NCBI GenBank assembly: GCA_964016885.1
Contig: OZ024740.1
Span: 2,887,336 to 2,951,335 of the forward strand
Origin: Eledone cirrhosa
Lineage: Eukaryota > Mollusca > Cephalopoda > Octopoda > Eledonidae
Length of the DNA: 64,000 bases
Reading direction: 5' to 3'
A program made the position numbers and the translations under genes. How positions within the stretch are numbered: position 1 is the first letter of the stretch; each line of letters starts with the position of its first letter. A model generated the notes under the pieces. It worked only from the letters and a program-made list of their open reading frames with translations. It was not told the origin of the DNA and did not search any database. Positions 1 through 12,800 of this stretch are shown piece after piece.

Positions 1-2008
1 TTCAGAGATTCTTTCCTGAGACATTCTAGCCACATGTTGATAGTATCAGAGCTGTGACCTCTCAATTCAGAGATTCTTTCCTGAGACATTCTAACCACAT
101 GTTGATAGTATCGGAGCTGTGACCTCTCAATTCAGAGATTCTTTCCATGAGACATTCTAGCCACATGTTGATAGTATCGGAGCTGTGACCTCTCAATTCA
201 GAGATTCTTTCCTGAGACAATCTAGCCACATGTTGATAGTATCGGAGCTGTGACCTCTCAATTCAGAGATTCTTTCCATGAGACATTCTAGCCACATGTT
301 GATAGTATCGGAGCTGTGACCTCTCAATTCAGAGATTCTTTCCTGAGACATTCTAGCCACATGTTGATAGTATCGGAGCTGTGACCTCTCAATTCAGAGA
401 TTCTTTCCATGAGACATTCTAGCCACATGTTGATAGTATCGGAGCTGTGACCTCTCAATTCAGAGATTCTTTCCATGAGACATTCTAACCACATGTTGAT
501 AGTATCGGAGCTGTGACCTCTCAATTCAGAGATTCTTTCCTGAGACATTCTAACCACATGTCTGTAGTATCAGAGCTGTGACCTCTCAATTCAGAGATTC
601 TTTCCTGAGACATTCTAGCCACATGTTGATAGTATCAGAGCTGTGACCTCTCAATTCAGAGATTCTTTCCTGAGACATTCTAGCCACATGTTGATAGTAT
701 CAGAGCTGTGACCTCTCAATTCAGAGATTCTTTCCTGAGACATTCTAACCACATGTTGATAGTATCGGAGCTGTGACCTCTCAATTCAGAGATTCTTTCC
801 ATGAGACATTCTAGCCACATGTTGATAGTATCGGAGCTGTGACCTCTCAATTCAGAGATTCTTTCCTGAGACATTCTAGCCACATGTTGATAGTATCGGA
901 GCTGTGACCTCTCAATTCAGAGATTCTTTCCATGATACATTCTAGCCACATGTTGATAGTATCGGAGCTGTGACCTCTCAATTCAGAGATTCTTTCCTGA
1001 GACATTCTAGCCACATGTTGATAGTATCGGAGCTGTGACCTCTCAATTCAGAGATTCTTTCCATGAGACATTCTAGCCACATGTTGATAGTATCGGAGCT
1101 GTGACCTCTCAATTCAGAGATTCTTTCCTGAGACATTCTAACCACATGTTGATAGTATCGGAGCTGTGACCTCTCAATTCAGAGATTCTTTCCATGAGAC
1201 ATTCTAGCCACATGTTGATAGTATCAGAGCTGTGACCTCTCAATTCAGAGATTCTTTCCTGAGACATTCTAGCCACATGTTGATAGTATCGGAGCTGTGA
1301 CCTCTCAATTCAGAGATTCTTTCCTGAGACATTCTAACCACATGTCTGTAGTATCAGAGCTGTGACCTCTCAATTCAGAGATTCTTTCCTGAGACATTCT
1401 AACCACATGTTGATAGTATCGGAGCTGTGACCTCTCAATTCAGAAATTCTTTCCATGAGACATTCTAGCCACATGTTGATAGTATCGGAGCTGTGACCTC
1501 TCAATACAGAGATTCTTTCCTGAGACATTCTAGCCACATGTTGATAGTATCGGAGCTGTGACCTCTCAATTCAGAGATTCTTTCCATGAGACATTCTAGC
1601 CACATGTTGATAGTATCGGAGCTGTGACCTCTCAATTCAGAGATTCTTTCCATGAGACATTCTAGCCACATGTTGATAGTATCGGAGTTGTGACCTCTCA
1701 ATTCAGAGATTCTTTCCATGAGACATTCTAGCCACATGTTGATAGTATCGGAGCTGTGACCTCTCAATTCAGAGATTCTTTCCATGAGACATTCTAGCCA
1801 CATGTTGACAGTATCGGAGCTGTGACCTCTCAATTCAGAGATTCTTTCCATGAGACATTCTAGCCACATGTTGATAGTATCGGAGCTGTGACCTCTCAAT
1901 TCAGAGATTCTTTCCTGAGACATTCTAACCACATGTTGATAGTATCGGAGCTGTGAACTCTCAATTCAGAGATTCTTTCCTGAGACATTCTAGCCACATG
2001 TTGATAGT

Positions 2009-5000
2009 ATCAGGAGCTGTGACCTCTCAATTCAGAGATTCTTTCCTGAGACATTCTAACCACATGTTGATAGTATCAGAGCTGTGACCTCTCAATTCAG
2101 AGATTCTTTCCTGAGACATTCTAACCACATGTCTGTAGTATCAGAGCTGTGACCTCTCAATTCAGAGATTCTTTCCTGAGACATTCTAACCACATGTTGA
2201 TAGTATCGGAGCTGTGACCTCTCAATTCAGAGATTCTTTCCTGAGACATTCTAACCACATGTTGATAGTATCAGAGCTGTGACCTCTCAATTCAGAGATT
2301 CTTTCCATGAGACATTCTAGCCACATGTTGATAGTATCGGAGCTGTGACCTCTCAATTCAGAGATTCTTTCCTGAGACATTCTAGCCACATGTTGATAGT
2401 ATCGGAGCTGTGACCTCTCAATTCAGAGATTCTTTCAATGAGACATTCTAGCCACATGTTGATAGAATCGGAGCTGTGACCTCTCAATTCAGAGATTCTT
2501 TCCATGAGACATTCTAGCCACATGTTGATAGTATCGGAGCTTTGACCTCTCAATTCAGAGATTATTTCCATGAGACATTCTAGCCACATGTTGATAGTAT
2601 CGGAGCTGTGACCTCTCAATTCAGAGATTCTTTCCATGAGACTTTCTAGCCACATGTTGATAGTATCGGAGCTGTGACCTCTCAATTCAGAGATTCTTTC
2701 CATGAGACATTCTAGCCACATGTTGATAGTATCGGAGCTGTGACCTCTCAATTCAGAGATTCTTTCCTGAGACATTCTAACCACATGTTGATAGTATCAG
2801 AGCTGTGACCTCTCAGTTCAGAGATTCTTTCCATGAGACATTCTAGCCACATGTTGATAGTATCAGAGCTGTGACCTCTCAATTCAGAGATTCTTTCCTG
2901 AGACATTCTAACCACATGTTGATAGTATCAGAGCTGTGACCTCTCAATTCAGAGATTCTTTCCTGAGACATTCTAACCACATGTCTGTAGTATCAGAGCT
3001 GTGACCCTCTCAATTCAGAGATTCTTTCCTGAGACATTCTAACCACATGTTGATAGTATCGGAGCTGTGACCTCTCAATTCAGAGATTCTTTCCTGAGAC
3101 ATTCTAACCACATGTTGATAGTATCGGAGCTGTGACCTCTCAATTCAGAGATTCTTTCCTGAGACATTCTAACCACATGTTGATAGTATCGGAGCTGTGA
3201 CCTCTCAATTCAGAGATTCTTTCCTGAGACATTCTAACCACATGTTGATAGTATCGAGCTGTGACCTCTCAATTCAGAGATTCTTTCCTGAGACATTCTA
3301 ACCACATGTTGATAGTATCGGAGCTGTGACCTCTCAATTCAGAGATTCTTTCCTGAGACATTCTAACCACATGTTGATAGTATCGGAGCTGTGACCTCTC
3401 AATTCAGAGATTCTTTCCTGAGACATTCTAGCCACATGTTGATAGTATCGGAGCTGTGACCTCTCAATTCAGAGATTCTTTCCTGAGACATTCTAGCCAC
3501 ATGTTGATAGTATCGGAGCTGTGACCTCTCAATTCAGAGATTCTTTCCTGAGACATTCTAGCCACATGTTGATAGTATCGGAGCTGTGACCTCTCAATTC
3601 AGAGATTCTTTCCATGAGACATTCTAGCCACATGTTGATAGTATCGGAGCTTTGACCTCTCAATTCAGAGATTATTTCCATGAGACATTCTAGCCACATG
3701 TTGATAGTATTGGAGCTGTGACCTCTCAATTCAGAGATTCTTTCCTGAGACATTCTAGCCACATGTTGATAGTATCAGAGCTGTGACCTCTCAATTCAGA
3801 GATTCTTTCCTGAGACATTCTAACCACATGTTGATAGTATCAGAGCTGTGACCTCTCAATTCAGAGATTCTTTCCTGAGACATTCTAACCACATGTCTGT
3901 AGTATCAGAGCTGTGACCTCTCAATTCAGAGATTCTTTCCTGAGACATTCTAACCACATGTTGATAGTATCGGAGCTGTGACCTCTCAATTCAGAGATTC
4001 TTTCCTGAGACATTCTAACCACATGTTGATAGTATCGGAGCTGTGACCTCATCAGATTCAGAGATTCTTTCCATGAGACATTCTAGCCACATGTTGATAG
4101 TATCGGAGCTGTGACCTCTCAATTCAGAGATTCTTTCCTGAGACATTCTAGCCAGATGTTGATAGTATCGGAGCTGTGACCTCTCAATTCAGAGATTCTT
4201 TCCATGAGACATTCTAGCCACATGTTGATAGTATCGGAGCTGTGACCTCTCAATTCAGAGATTCTTTCCATGAGACATTCTAGCCACATGTTGATAGTAT
4301 CGGAGCTTTACCTCTCAATTCAGAGATTATTTCCATGAGACATTCTAGCCACATGTTGATAGTATCGGAGCTGTGACCTCTCAATTCAGAGATTCTTTCC
4401 ATGAGACATTCTAGCCACATGTTGATAGTATCGGAGCTGTGACCTCTCAATTCAGAGATTCTTTCCATGAGACATTCTAGCCACATGTTGATAGTATTGG
4501 AGCTGTGACCTCTCAATTCAGAGATTCTTTCCTGAGACATTCTAACCACATGTTGATAGTATCGGAGCTGTGACCTCTCAATTCAGAGATTCTTTCCATG
4601 AGACATTCTAGCCACATGTTGATAGTATCAGAGCTGTGACCTCTCAATTCAGAGATTCTTTCCTGAGACATTCTAGCCACATGTTGATAGTATCGGAGCT
4701 GTGACCTCTCAATTCAGAGATTCTTTCCTGAGACATTCTAGCCACATGTTGATAGTATCGGAGCTGTGACCTCTCAATTCAGAGATTCTTTCCTGAGACA
4801 TTCTAGCCACATGTTGATAGTATCGGAGCTGTGACCTCTCAATTCAGAGATTCTTTCCATGAGACATTCTAGCCACATGTTGATAGTATCAGAGCTGTGA
4901 CCTCTCAATTCAGAGATTCTTTCCTGAGACATTCTAGCCACATGTTGATAGTATCGGAGCTGTGACCTCTCAATTCAGAGATTCTTTCCTGAGACATTCT

Positions 5001-8000
5001 AGCCACATGTTGATAGTATCGGAGCTGTGACCTCTCAATTCAGAGATTCTTTCCATGAGACATTCTAGCCACATGTTGATAGTATCAGGAGCTGTGACCT
5101 CTCAATTCAGAGATTCTTTCATGAGACATTCTAGCCACATGTTGATAGTATCGGAGCTGTGACCTCTCAATTCAGAGATTCTTTCCATGAGTCATTCTAA
5201 GCCACATGTCTGTAGTATCAGAGCTGTGACCTCTCAATTCAGAGATTCTTTCCTGAGACATTCTAACCACATGTTGATAGTATCAGAGCTGTGACCTCTC
5301 AATTCAGAGATTCTTTCATGAGACATTCTAGCCACATGTTGATAGTATCGGAGCTGTGACCTCTCAATTCAGAGATTCTTTCCTGAGACATTCTAGCCAC
5401 ATGTTGATAGTATCGGAGCTGTGACCTCTCAATTCAGAGATTCTTTCCATGAGACATTCTAGCCACATGTTGATAGTATCGGAGCTGTGACCTCTCAATT
5501 CAGAGATTCTTTCCATGAGACATTCTAGCCACATGTTGATAGTATCGGAGCTGTGACCTCTCAATTCAGAGATTCTTTCCATGAGACATTCTAGCCACAT
5601 GTTGATAGTATCGGAGCTGTGACCTCTCAATTCAGAGATTCTTTCCATGAGACATTCTAGCCACATGTTGATAGTATCGGAGCTGTGACCTCTCAATTCA
5701 GAGATTCTTTCCATGAGACATTCTAGCCACATGTTGATAGTATCGGAGCTGTGACCTCTCAATTCAGAGATTCTTTCCATGAGACATTCTAGCCACATGT
5801 TGATAGTATCGGAGCTGTGACCTCTCAATTCAGAGATTCTTTCCATGAGACATTCGATCCACATGTTGATAGTATCGGAGCTGTGACCTCTCAATTCAGA
5901 GATTCTTTCCATGAGACATTCTAGCCACATGTTGATAGTATCGGAGCTGTGACCTCTCAATTCAGAGATTCTTTCCATGAGGACATTCTAGCCACATGTT
6001 GATAGTATCGGAGCTGTGACCTCTCAATTCAGAGATTCTTTCATGAGACATTCTAGCCACATGTTGATAGTATCGGAGCTGTGACCTCTCAATTCAGAGA
6101 TTCTTTCCATGAGACATTCTAGCATCATGTTGATAGTATCGGAGCTGTGACCTCTCAATTCAGAGATTCTTTCCTGAGACATTCTAGCCACATGTTGATA
6201 GTATAGGAGCTGTGACCTCTCAATTCAGAGATTCTTTCCATGAGACATTCTAGCCACATGTTGATAGTATCGGAGCTGTGACCTCTCAATTCAGAGATTC
6301 TTTCCATGAGACATTCTAGCCACATGTTGATAGTATCGGAGCTTTGACCTCTCAATTCAGAGATTATTTCCATGAGACATTCTAGCCACATGTTGATAGT
6401 ATCGGAGCTGTGACCTCTCAATTCAGAGATTCTTTCCATGAGACATTCTAGCCACATGTTGATAGTATCGGAGCTGTGACCTCTCAATTCAGAGATTCTT
6501 TCCATGAGACATTCTAGCCACATGTTGATAGTATCGGAGCTGTGACCTCTCAATTCAGAGATTCTTTCCATGAGACATTCTAGCCACATGTTGATAGTAT
6601 CAGAGCTGTGACCTCTCAATTCAGAGATTCTTTCCTGAGACATTCTAGCCACATGTTGATAGTATCGGAGCTGTGACCTCTCAATTCAGAGATTCTTTCC
6701 ATGAGACATTCTAGCCACATGTTGATAGTATCGGAGCTGTGACCTCTCAATTCAGAGATTCTTTTCATGAGACATTCTAGCCACATGTTGATAGTATCGG
6801 AGCTGTGACCTCTCAATTCAGAGATTCTTTCCATGAGACATTCTAGCCACATGTTGATAGTATCGGAGCTGTGACCTCTCAATTCAGAGATTCTTTCCAT
6901 GAGACATTCTAGCCACATGTTGATAGTATCGGAGCTGTGACCTCTCAATTCAGAGATTCTTTCCATGAGACATTCTAGCCACATGTTAATAGTATCAGAG
7001 CTGTGACCTCTCAATTCAGAGATTCTTTCCTGAGACATTCTAGCCACATGTTGATAGTATCGGAGCTGTGACCTCTCAATTCAGAGATTCTTTCCTGAGA
7101 CATTCTAGCCACATGTTGATAGTATCGGAGCTGTGACCTCTCAATTCAGAGATTCTTTCCTGAGACATTCTAGCCACATGTTGATAGTATCGGAGCTGTG
7201 ACCTCTCAATTCAGAGAATCTTTCCATGAGACATTCTAGCCACATGTTGATAGTATCAGAGCTGTGACCTCTCAATTCAGAGATTCTTTCCTGAGACATT
7301 CTAGCCACATGTTGATAGTATCGGAGCTGTGACCTCTCAATTCAGAGATTCTTTCCTGAGACATTCTAGCCACATGTTGATAGTATCGGAGCTGTGACCT
7401 CTCAATTCAGAGATTCTTTCCATGAGACATTCTAGCCACATGTTGATAGTATCAGAGCTGTGACCTCTCAATTCAGAGATTCTTTCATGAGACATTCTAG
7501 CCACATGTTGATAGTATCGGAGCTGTGACCTCTCAATTCAGAGATTCTTTCCTGAGTCATTCTAACCACATGTCTGTAGTATCAGAGCTGTGACCTCTCA
7601 ATTCAGAGATTCTTTCCTGAGACATTCTAACCACATGTTGATAGTATCAGAGCTGTGACCTCTCAATTCAGAGATTCTTTTCATGAGACATTCTAGCCAC
7701 ATGTTGATAGTATCGGAGCTGTGACCTCTCAATTCAGAGATTCTTTCCTGAGACATTCTAGCCACATGTTGATAGTATCGGAGCTGTGACCTCTCAATCA
7801 GAGATTCTTTCCATGAGACATTCTAGCCACATGTTGATAGTATCGGAGCTGTGACCTCTCAATTCAGAGATCTTTCCATGAGACATTCTAGCCACATGTT
7901 GATAGTATCGGAGCTGTGACCTCTCAATTCAGAGATTCTTTCCATGAGACATTCTAGCCACATGTTGATAGTATCGGAGCTGTGACCTCTCAATTCAGAG

Positions 8001-9000
8001 ATTCTTTCCATGAGACATTCTAGCCACATGTTGATAGTATCGGAGCTGTGACCTCTCAATTCAGAGATTCTTTCCATGAGACATTCTAGCCACATGTTGA
8101 TAGTATCGGAGCTGTGACCTCTCAATTCAGAGATTCTTTCCATGAGACATTCTAGCCACATGTTGATAGTATCGGGAGCTGTTGACCTCTCAATTCAGAG
8201 ATTCTTTCCATGAGACATTCTAGCCACATGTTGATAGTATCGGAGCTGTGACCTCTCAATTCAGAGATTCTTTCCATGAGACATTCTAGCCACATGTTGA
8301 TAGTATCGGAGCTGTGACCTCTCAATTCAGAGATTCTTTCCATGAGACATTCTAGCCACATGTTGATAGTATCGGAGCTGTGACCTCTCAATTCAGAGAT
8401 TCTTTCCATGAGACATTCTAGCCAATCATGTTGATAGTATCGGAGCTGTGACCTCTCAATTCAGAGATTCTTTCCTGAGACATTCTAGCCACATGTTGAT
8501 AGTATCGGAGCTGTGACCTCTCAATTCAGAGATTCTTTCCATGAGACATTCTAGCCACATGTTGATAGTATCGGAGCTGTGACCTCGCAATTCAGAGATT
8601 CTTTCCATGAGACATTCTAGCCACATGTTGATAGTATCGGAGCTGTGACCTCTCAATTCAGAGATTCTTTCCATGAGACATTCTAGCCACATGTTGATAG
8701 TATCGGAGCTGTGACCTCTCAATTCAGAGATTCTTTCCATGAGACATTCTAGCCACATGTTGATAGTATCGGAGCTGTGACCTCTCAATTCAGAGATTCT
8801 TTCCATGAGACATTCTAGCCACATGTTGATAGTATCGGAGCTGTGACCTCTCAATTCAGAGATTCTTTCCATGAGACATTCTAGCCACATGTTGATAGTA
8901 TCGGAGCTGTGACCTCTCAATTCAGAGATTCTTTCCATGAGACATTCTAGCATCATGTTGATAGTATCGGAGCTGTGACCTCTCAATTCAGAGATTCTTT
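2009..9000. repeat. Indel-rich part of the satellite
   Basis: Monomers here carry many single-base or small indels that are nearly absent further right. Examples are CAGGAG for CAGAG near 2011 and 5088, GACCCTCTC near 3004, TATCGAGC near 3253, a disrupted CTCATCAGATTC near 4050, GCTTTACC near 4305, CTTTCATGAG near 5119, 5317, 6042 and 7489, ATGAGGACA near 5979, CTCAATCAG near 7796, GAGATCTTTCC near 7867, a doubled G and T near 8175, and CCAATCATG near 8423. They break the regular 65/66 phasing. Either these monomers are older, or this stretch of the assembly has lower consensus quality. Confidence 0.75.
5364..5978 (-). other. Longest run-on open frame in the satellite (204 aa); probably not a gene
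   Basis: A run of consecutive 66-bp monomers keeps the minus strand open as a 22-residue repeat (MERISELRGHSSDTINMW and a LECL end). It closes in the next 65-mer with the ending RKESLN. Similar frames occur throughout the array, and most have lengths of 77, 99, 121, 143, 165 or 187 residues, in steps of 22. That is what the run length of 66-mers alone would give. There is no signal peptide, no membrane segment and no recognisable domain, and I saw no promoter or splice context. Other long examples are 8456-9019 and 39629-40192 (187 aa each). A transcribed repeat peptide cannot be excluded. Confidence 0.8.
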
Positions 9001-9870
9001 CCTGAGACATTCTAGCCACATGTTGATAGTATCGGAGCTGTGACCTCTCAATTCAGAGATTCTTTCCATGAGACATTCTAGCCACATGTTGATAGTATCG
9101 GAGCTGTGACCTCTCAATTCAGAGATTCTTTCCATGAGACATTCTAGCCACATGTTGATAGTATCGGAGCTTTGACCTCTCAATTCAGAGATTATTTCCA
9201 TGAGACATTCTAGCCACATGTTGATAGTATCGGAGCTGTGACCTCTCAATTCAGAGATTCTTTCCATGAGACATTCTAGCCACATGTTGATAGTATCGGA
9301 GCTGTGACCTCTCAATTCAGAGATTCTTTCCATGAGACATTCTAACCACATGTTGATAGTATCGGAGCTGTGACCTCTCAATTCAGAGATTCTTTCCATG
9401 AGACATTCTAGCGACATGTTGATAGTATCAGAGCTGTGACCTCTCAATTCAGAGATTCTTTCCTGAGACATTCTAGCCACATGTTGATAGTATCGGAGCT
9501 GTGACCTCTCAATTCAGAGATTCTTTCCATGAGACATTCTAGCCACATGTTGATAGTATCGGAGCTGTCACCTCTCAATTCAGAGATTCTTTTCATGAGA
9601 CATTCTAGCCACATGTTGATAGTATCGGAGCTGTGACCTCTCAATTCAGAGATTCTTTCCATGAGACATTCTAGCCACATGTTGATAGTATCGGAGCTGT
9701 GACCTCTCAATTCAGAGATTCTTTCCATGAGACATTCTAGCCACATGTTGATAGTATCGGAGCTGTGACCTCTCAATTCAGAGATTCTTTCCATGAGACA
9801 TTCTAGCCACATGTTGATAGTATCGGAGCTGTGACCTCTCAATTCAGAGATTCTTTCCTGAGACATTCTA
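6093..9870. repeat. Duplicated satellite block, 2828-bp spacing
   Basis: About 950 bp starting at 6093 recurs starting at 8921. Shared rare marks are the AGCATCATG monomer (6121 and 8949), the GCTTTGACC plus GATTATTTCC pair (near 6342 and 9170) and the CTTTTCATGAG monomer (near 6763 and 9591). The copies differ by a few substitutions, for example TTAATAG at 6987 against TTGATAG. The intervening 7.1-8.9 kb holds related 66-mer runs with indels. Confidence 0.75.
8456..9019 (-). other. Run-on open frame of 66-bp monomers (187 aa); probably not a gene
   Basis: Seven consecutive 66-mers are bracketed by 65-mers. The encoded repeat is the same 22-residue unit, with one WLECL-to-MLECL change where CCACATG reads ATCATG. 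The start and end segments (MARMSQERIS and RKESLN) are simply the frame in which flanking 65-mers are read, and the same ends recur at dozens of other places in the array. Confidence 0.75.
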
Positions 9871-12800
9871 ACCACATGTTGATAGTATCGGAGCTGTGAC
9901 CTCTCAATTCAGAGATTCTTTCCATGAGACATTCTAGCCACATGTTGATAGTATCAGAGCTGTGACCTCTCAATTCAGAGATTCTTTCCTGAGACATTCT
10001 AACCAGATGTCTGTAGTATCAGAGCTGTGACCTCTCAATTCAGAGATTCTTTCCTGAGACAATCTAACCACATGTTGATAGTATCGGAGCTGTGACCTCT
10101 CAATTCAGAGATTCTTTCCTGAGACATTCTAGCCACATGTTGATAGTATCAGAGCTGTGACCTCTCAATTCAGAGATTCTTTCCTGAGACATTCTAACCA
10201 CATGTTGATAGTATCAGAGCTGTGACCTCTCAATTCAGAGATTCTTTCCTGAGACATTCTAACCACATGTTGATAGTATCGGAGCTGTGACCTCTCAATT
10301 CAGAGATTCTTTCCTGAGACATTCTAACCACATGTTGATAGTATCAGAGCTGTGACCTCTCAATTCAGAGATTCTTTCCTGAGACATTCTAACCACATGT
10401 TGATAGTATCGGAGCTGTGACCTCTCAATTCAGAGATTCTTTCCTGAGACATTCTAGCCACATGTTGATAGTATCAGAGCTGTGACCTCTCAATTCAGAG
10501 ATTCTTTCCTGAGACATTCTAACCACATGTTGATAGTATCAGAGCTGTGACCTCTCAATTCAGAGATTCTTTCCTGAGACATTCTAGCCACATGTTGATA
10601 GTATCGGAGCTGTGACCTCTCAATTCAGAGATTCTTTCCTGAGACATTCTAGCCACATGTTGATAGTATCGGAGCTGTGACCTCTCAATTCAGAGATTCT
10701 TTCCATGAGACATTCTAGCCACATGTTGATAGTATCGGAGCTGTGACCTCTCAATTCAGAGATTCTTTCCTGAGACATTCTAGCCACATGTTGATAGTAT
10801 CGGAGCTGTGACCTCTCAATTCAGAGATTCTTTCCATGAGACATTCTAGCCACATGTTGATAGTATCGGAGCTGTGACCTCTCAATTCAGAGATTCTTTC
10901 CTGAGACATTCTAGCCACATGTTGATAGTATCGGAGCTGTGACCTCTCAATTCAGAGATTCTTTCCATGAGACATTCTAGCCACATGTTGATAGTATCGG
11001 AGCTGTGACCTCTCAATTCAGAGATTCTTTCCTGAGACATTCTAGCCACATGTTGATAGTATCGGAGCTGTGACCTCTCAATTCAGAGATTCTTTCCATG
11101 AGACATTCTAGCCACATGTTGATAGTATCGGAGCTGTGACCTCTCAATTCAGAGATTCTTTCCTGAGACATTCTAGCCACATGTTGATAGTATCGGAGCT
11201 GTGACCTCTCAATTCAGAGATTCTTTCCATGAGACATTCTAGCCACATGTTGATAGTATCGGAGCTGTGACCTCTCAATTCAGAGATTCTTTCCATGAGA
11301 CATTCTAGCCACATGTTGATAGTATCGGAGCTTTGACCTCTCAATTCAGAGATTATTTCCATGAGACATTCTAGCCACATGTTGATAGTATCGGAGCTGT
11401 GACCTCTCAATTCAGAGATTCTTTCCATGAGACATTCTAGCCACATGTTGATAGTATCGGAGCTGTGACCTCTCAATTCAGAGATTCTTTCCATGAGACA
11501 TTCTAGCCACATGTTGATAGTATTGGAGCTGTGACCTCTCAATTCAGAGATTCTTTCCTGAGACATTCTAACCACATGTTGATAGTATCGGAGCTGTGAC
11601 CTCTCAATTCAGAGATTCTTTCCATGAGACATTCTAGCCACATGTTGATAGTATCGGAGCTGTGACCTCTCAATTCAGAGATTCTTTCCATGAGACATTC
11701 TAGCCACATGTTGATAGTATCGGAGCTGTGACCTCTCAATTCAGAGATTCTTTCCTGAGTCATTCTAACCACATGTCTGTAGTATCAGCGCTGTGACCTC
11801 TCAATTCAGAGATTCTTTCCATGAGACATTCTAGCCACATGTTGATAGTATCGGAGCTGTGACCTCTCAATTCAGAGATTCTTTCCTGAGTCATTCTAAC
11901 CACATGTCTGTAGTATCAGAGCTGTGACCTCTCAATTCAGAGATTCTTTCCATGAGACATTCTAGCCACATGTTGATAGTATCGGAGCTGTGACCTCTCA
12001 ATTCAGAGATTCTTTCCTGAGTCATTCTAACCACATGACTGTAGTATCAGAGCTGTGACCTCTCAATTCAGAGATTCTTTTCATGAGACATTCTAGCCAC
12101 ATGTTGATAGTATCGGAGCTGTGACCTCTCAATTCAGAGATTCTTTCCTGAGATATTCTAGCCACATGTTGATAGTATCGGAGCTGTGACCTCTCAATTC
12201 AGAGATTCTTACCATGAGACATTCTAGCCACATGTTGATAGTATCGGAGCTGTGACCTCTCAATTCAGAGATTCTTTCCATGAGACATTCTAGCCACATA
12301 TTGATAGTATCGGAGCTGTGACCTCTCAATTCAGAGATTCTTTCCATGAGACATTCTAGCCACATGTTGATAGTATCGGAGCTGTGACCTCTCAATTCAG
12401 AGATTCTTTCCATGAGACATTCTAGCCACATGTTGATAGTATCGGAGCTGTGACCTCTCAATTCAGAGATTCTTTCCTGAGACATTCTAGCCACATGTTG
12501 ATAGTATCAGAGCTGTGACCTCTCAATTCAGAGATTCTTTCCTGAGACATTCTAGCCACATGTTGAGAGTATCAGAGCTGTGACCTCTCAATTCAGAGAT
12601 TCTTTCCTGAGACATTCTAGCCACATGTTGATAGTATCAGAGCTGTGACCTCTCAATTCAGAGATTCTTTCCTGAGACATTCTAACCACATGTTGATAGT
12701 ATCGGAGCTGTGACTTCTCAATTCAGAGATTCTTTCCATGAGACATTCTAGCCACATGTTGATAGTATCGGAGCTGTGACCTCTCAATTCAGAGATTCTT

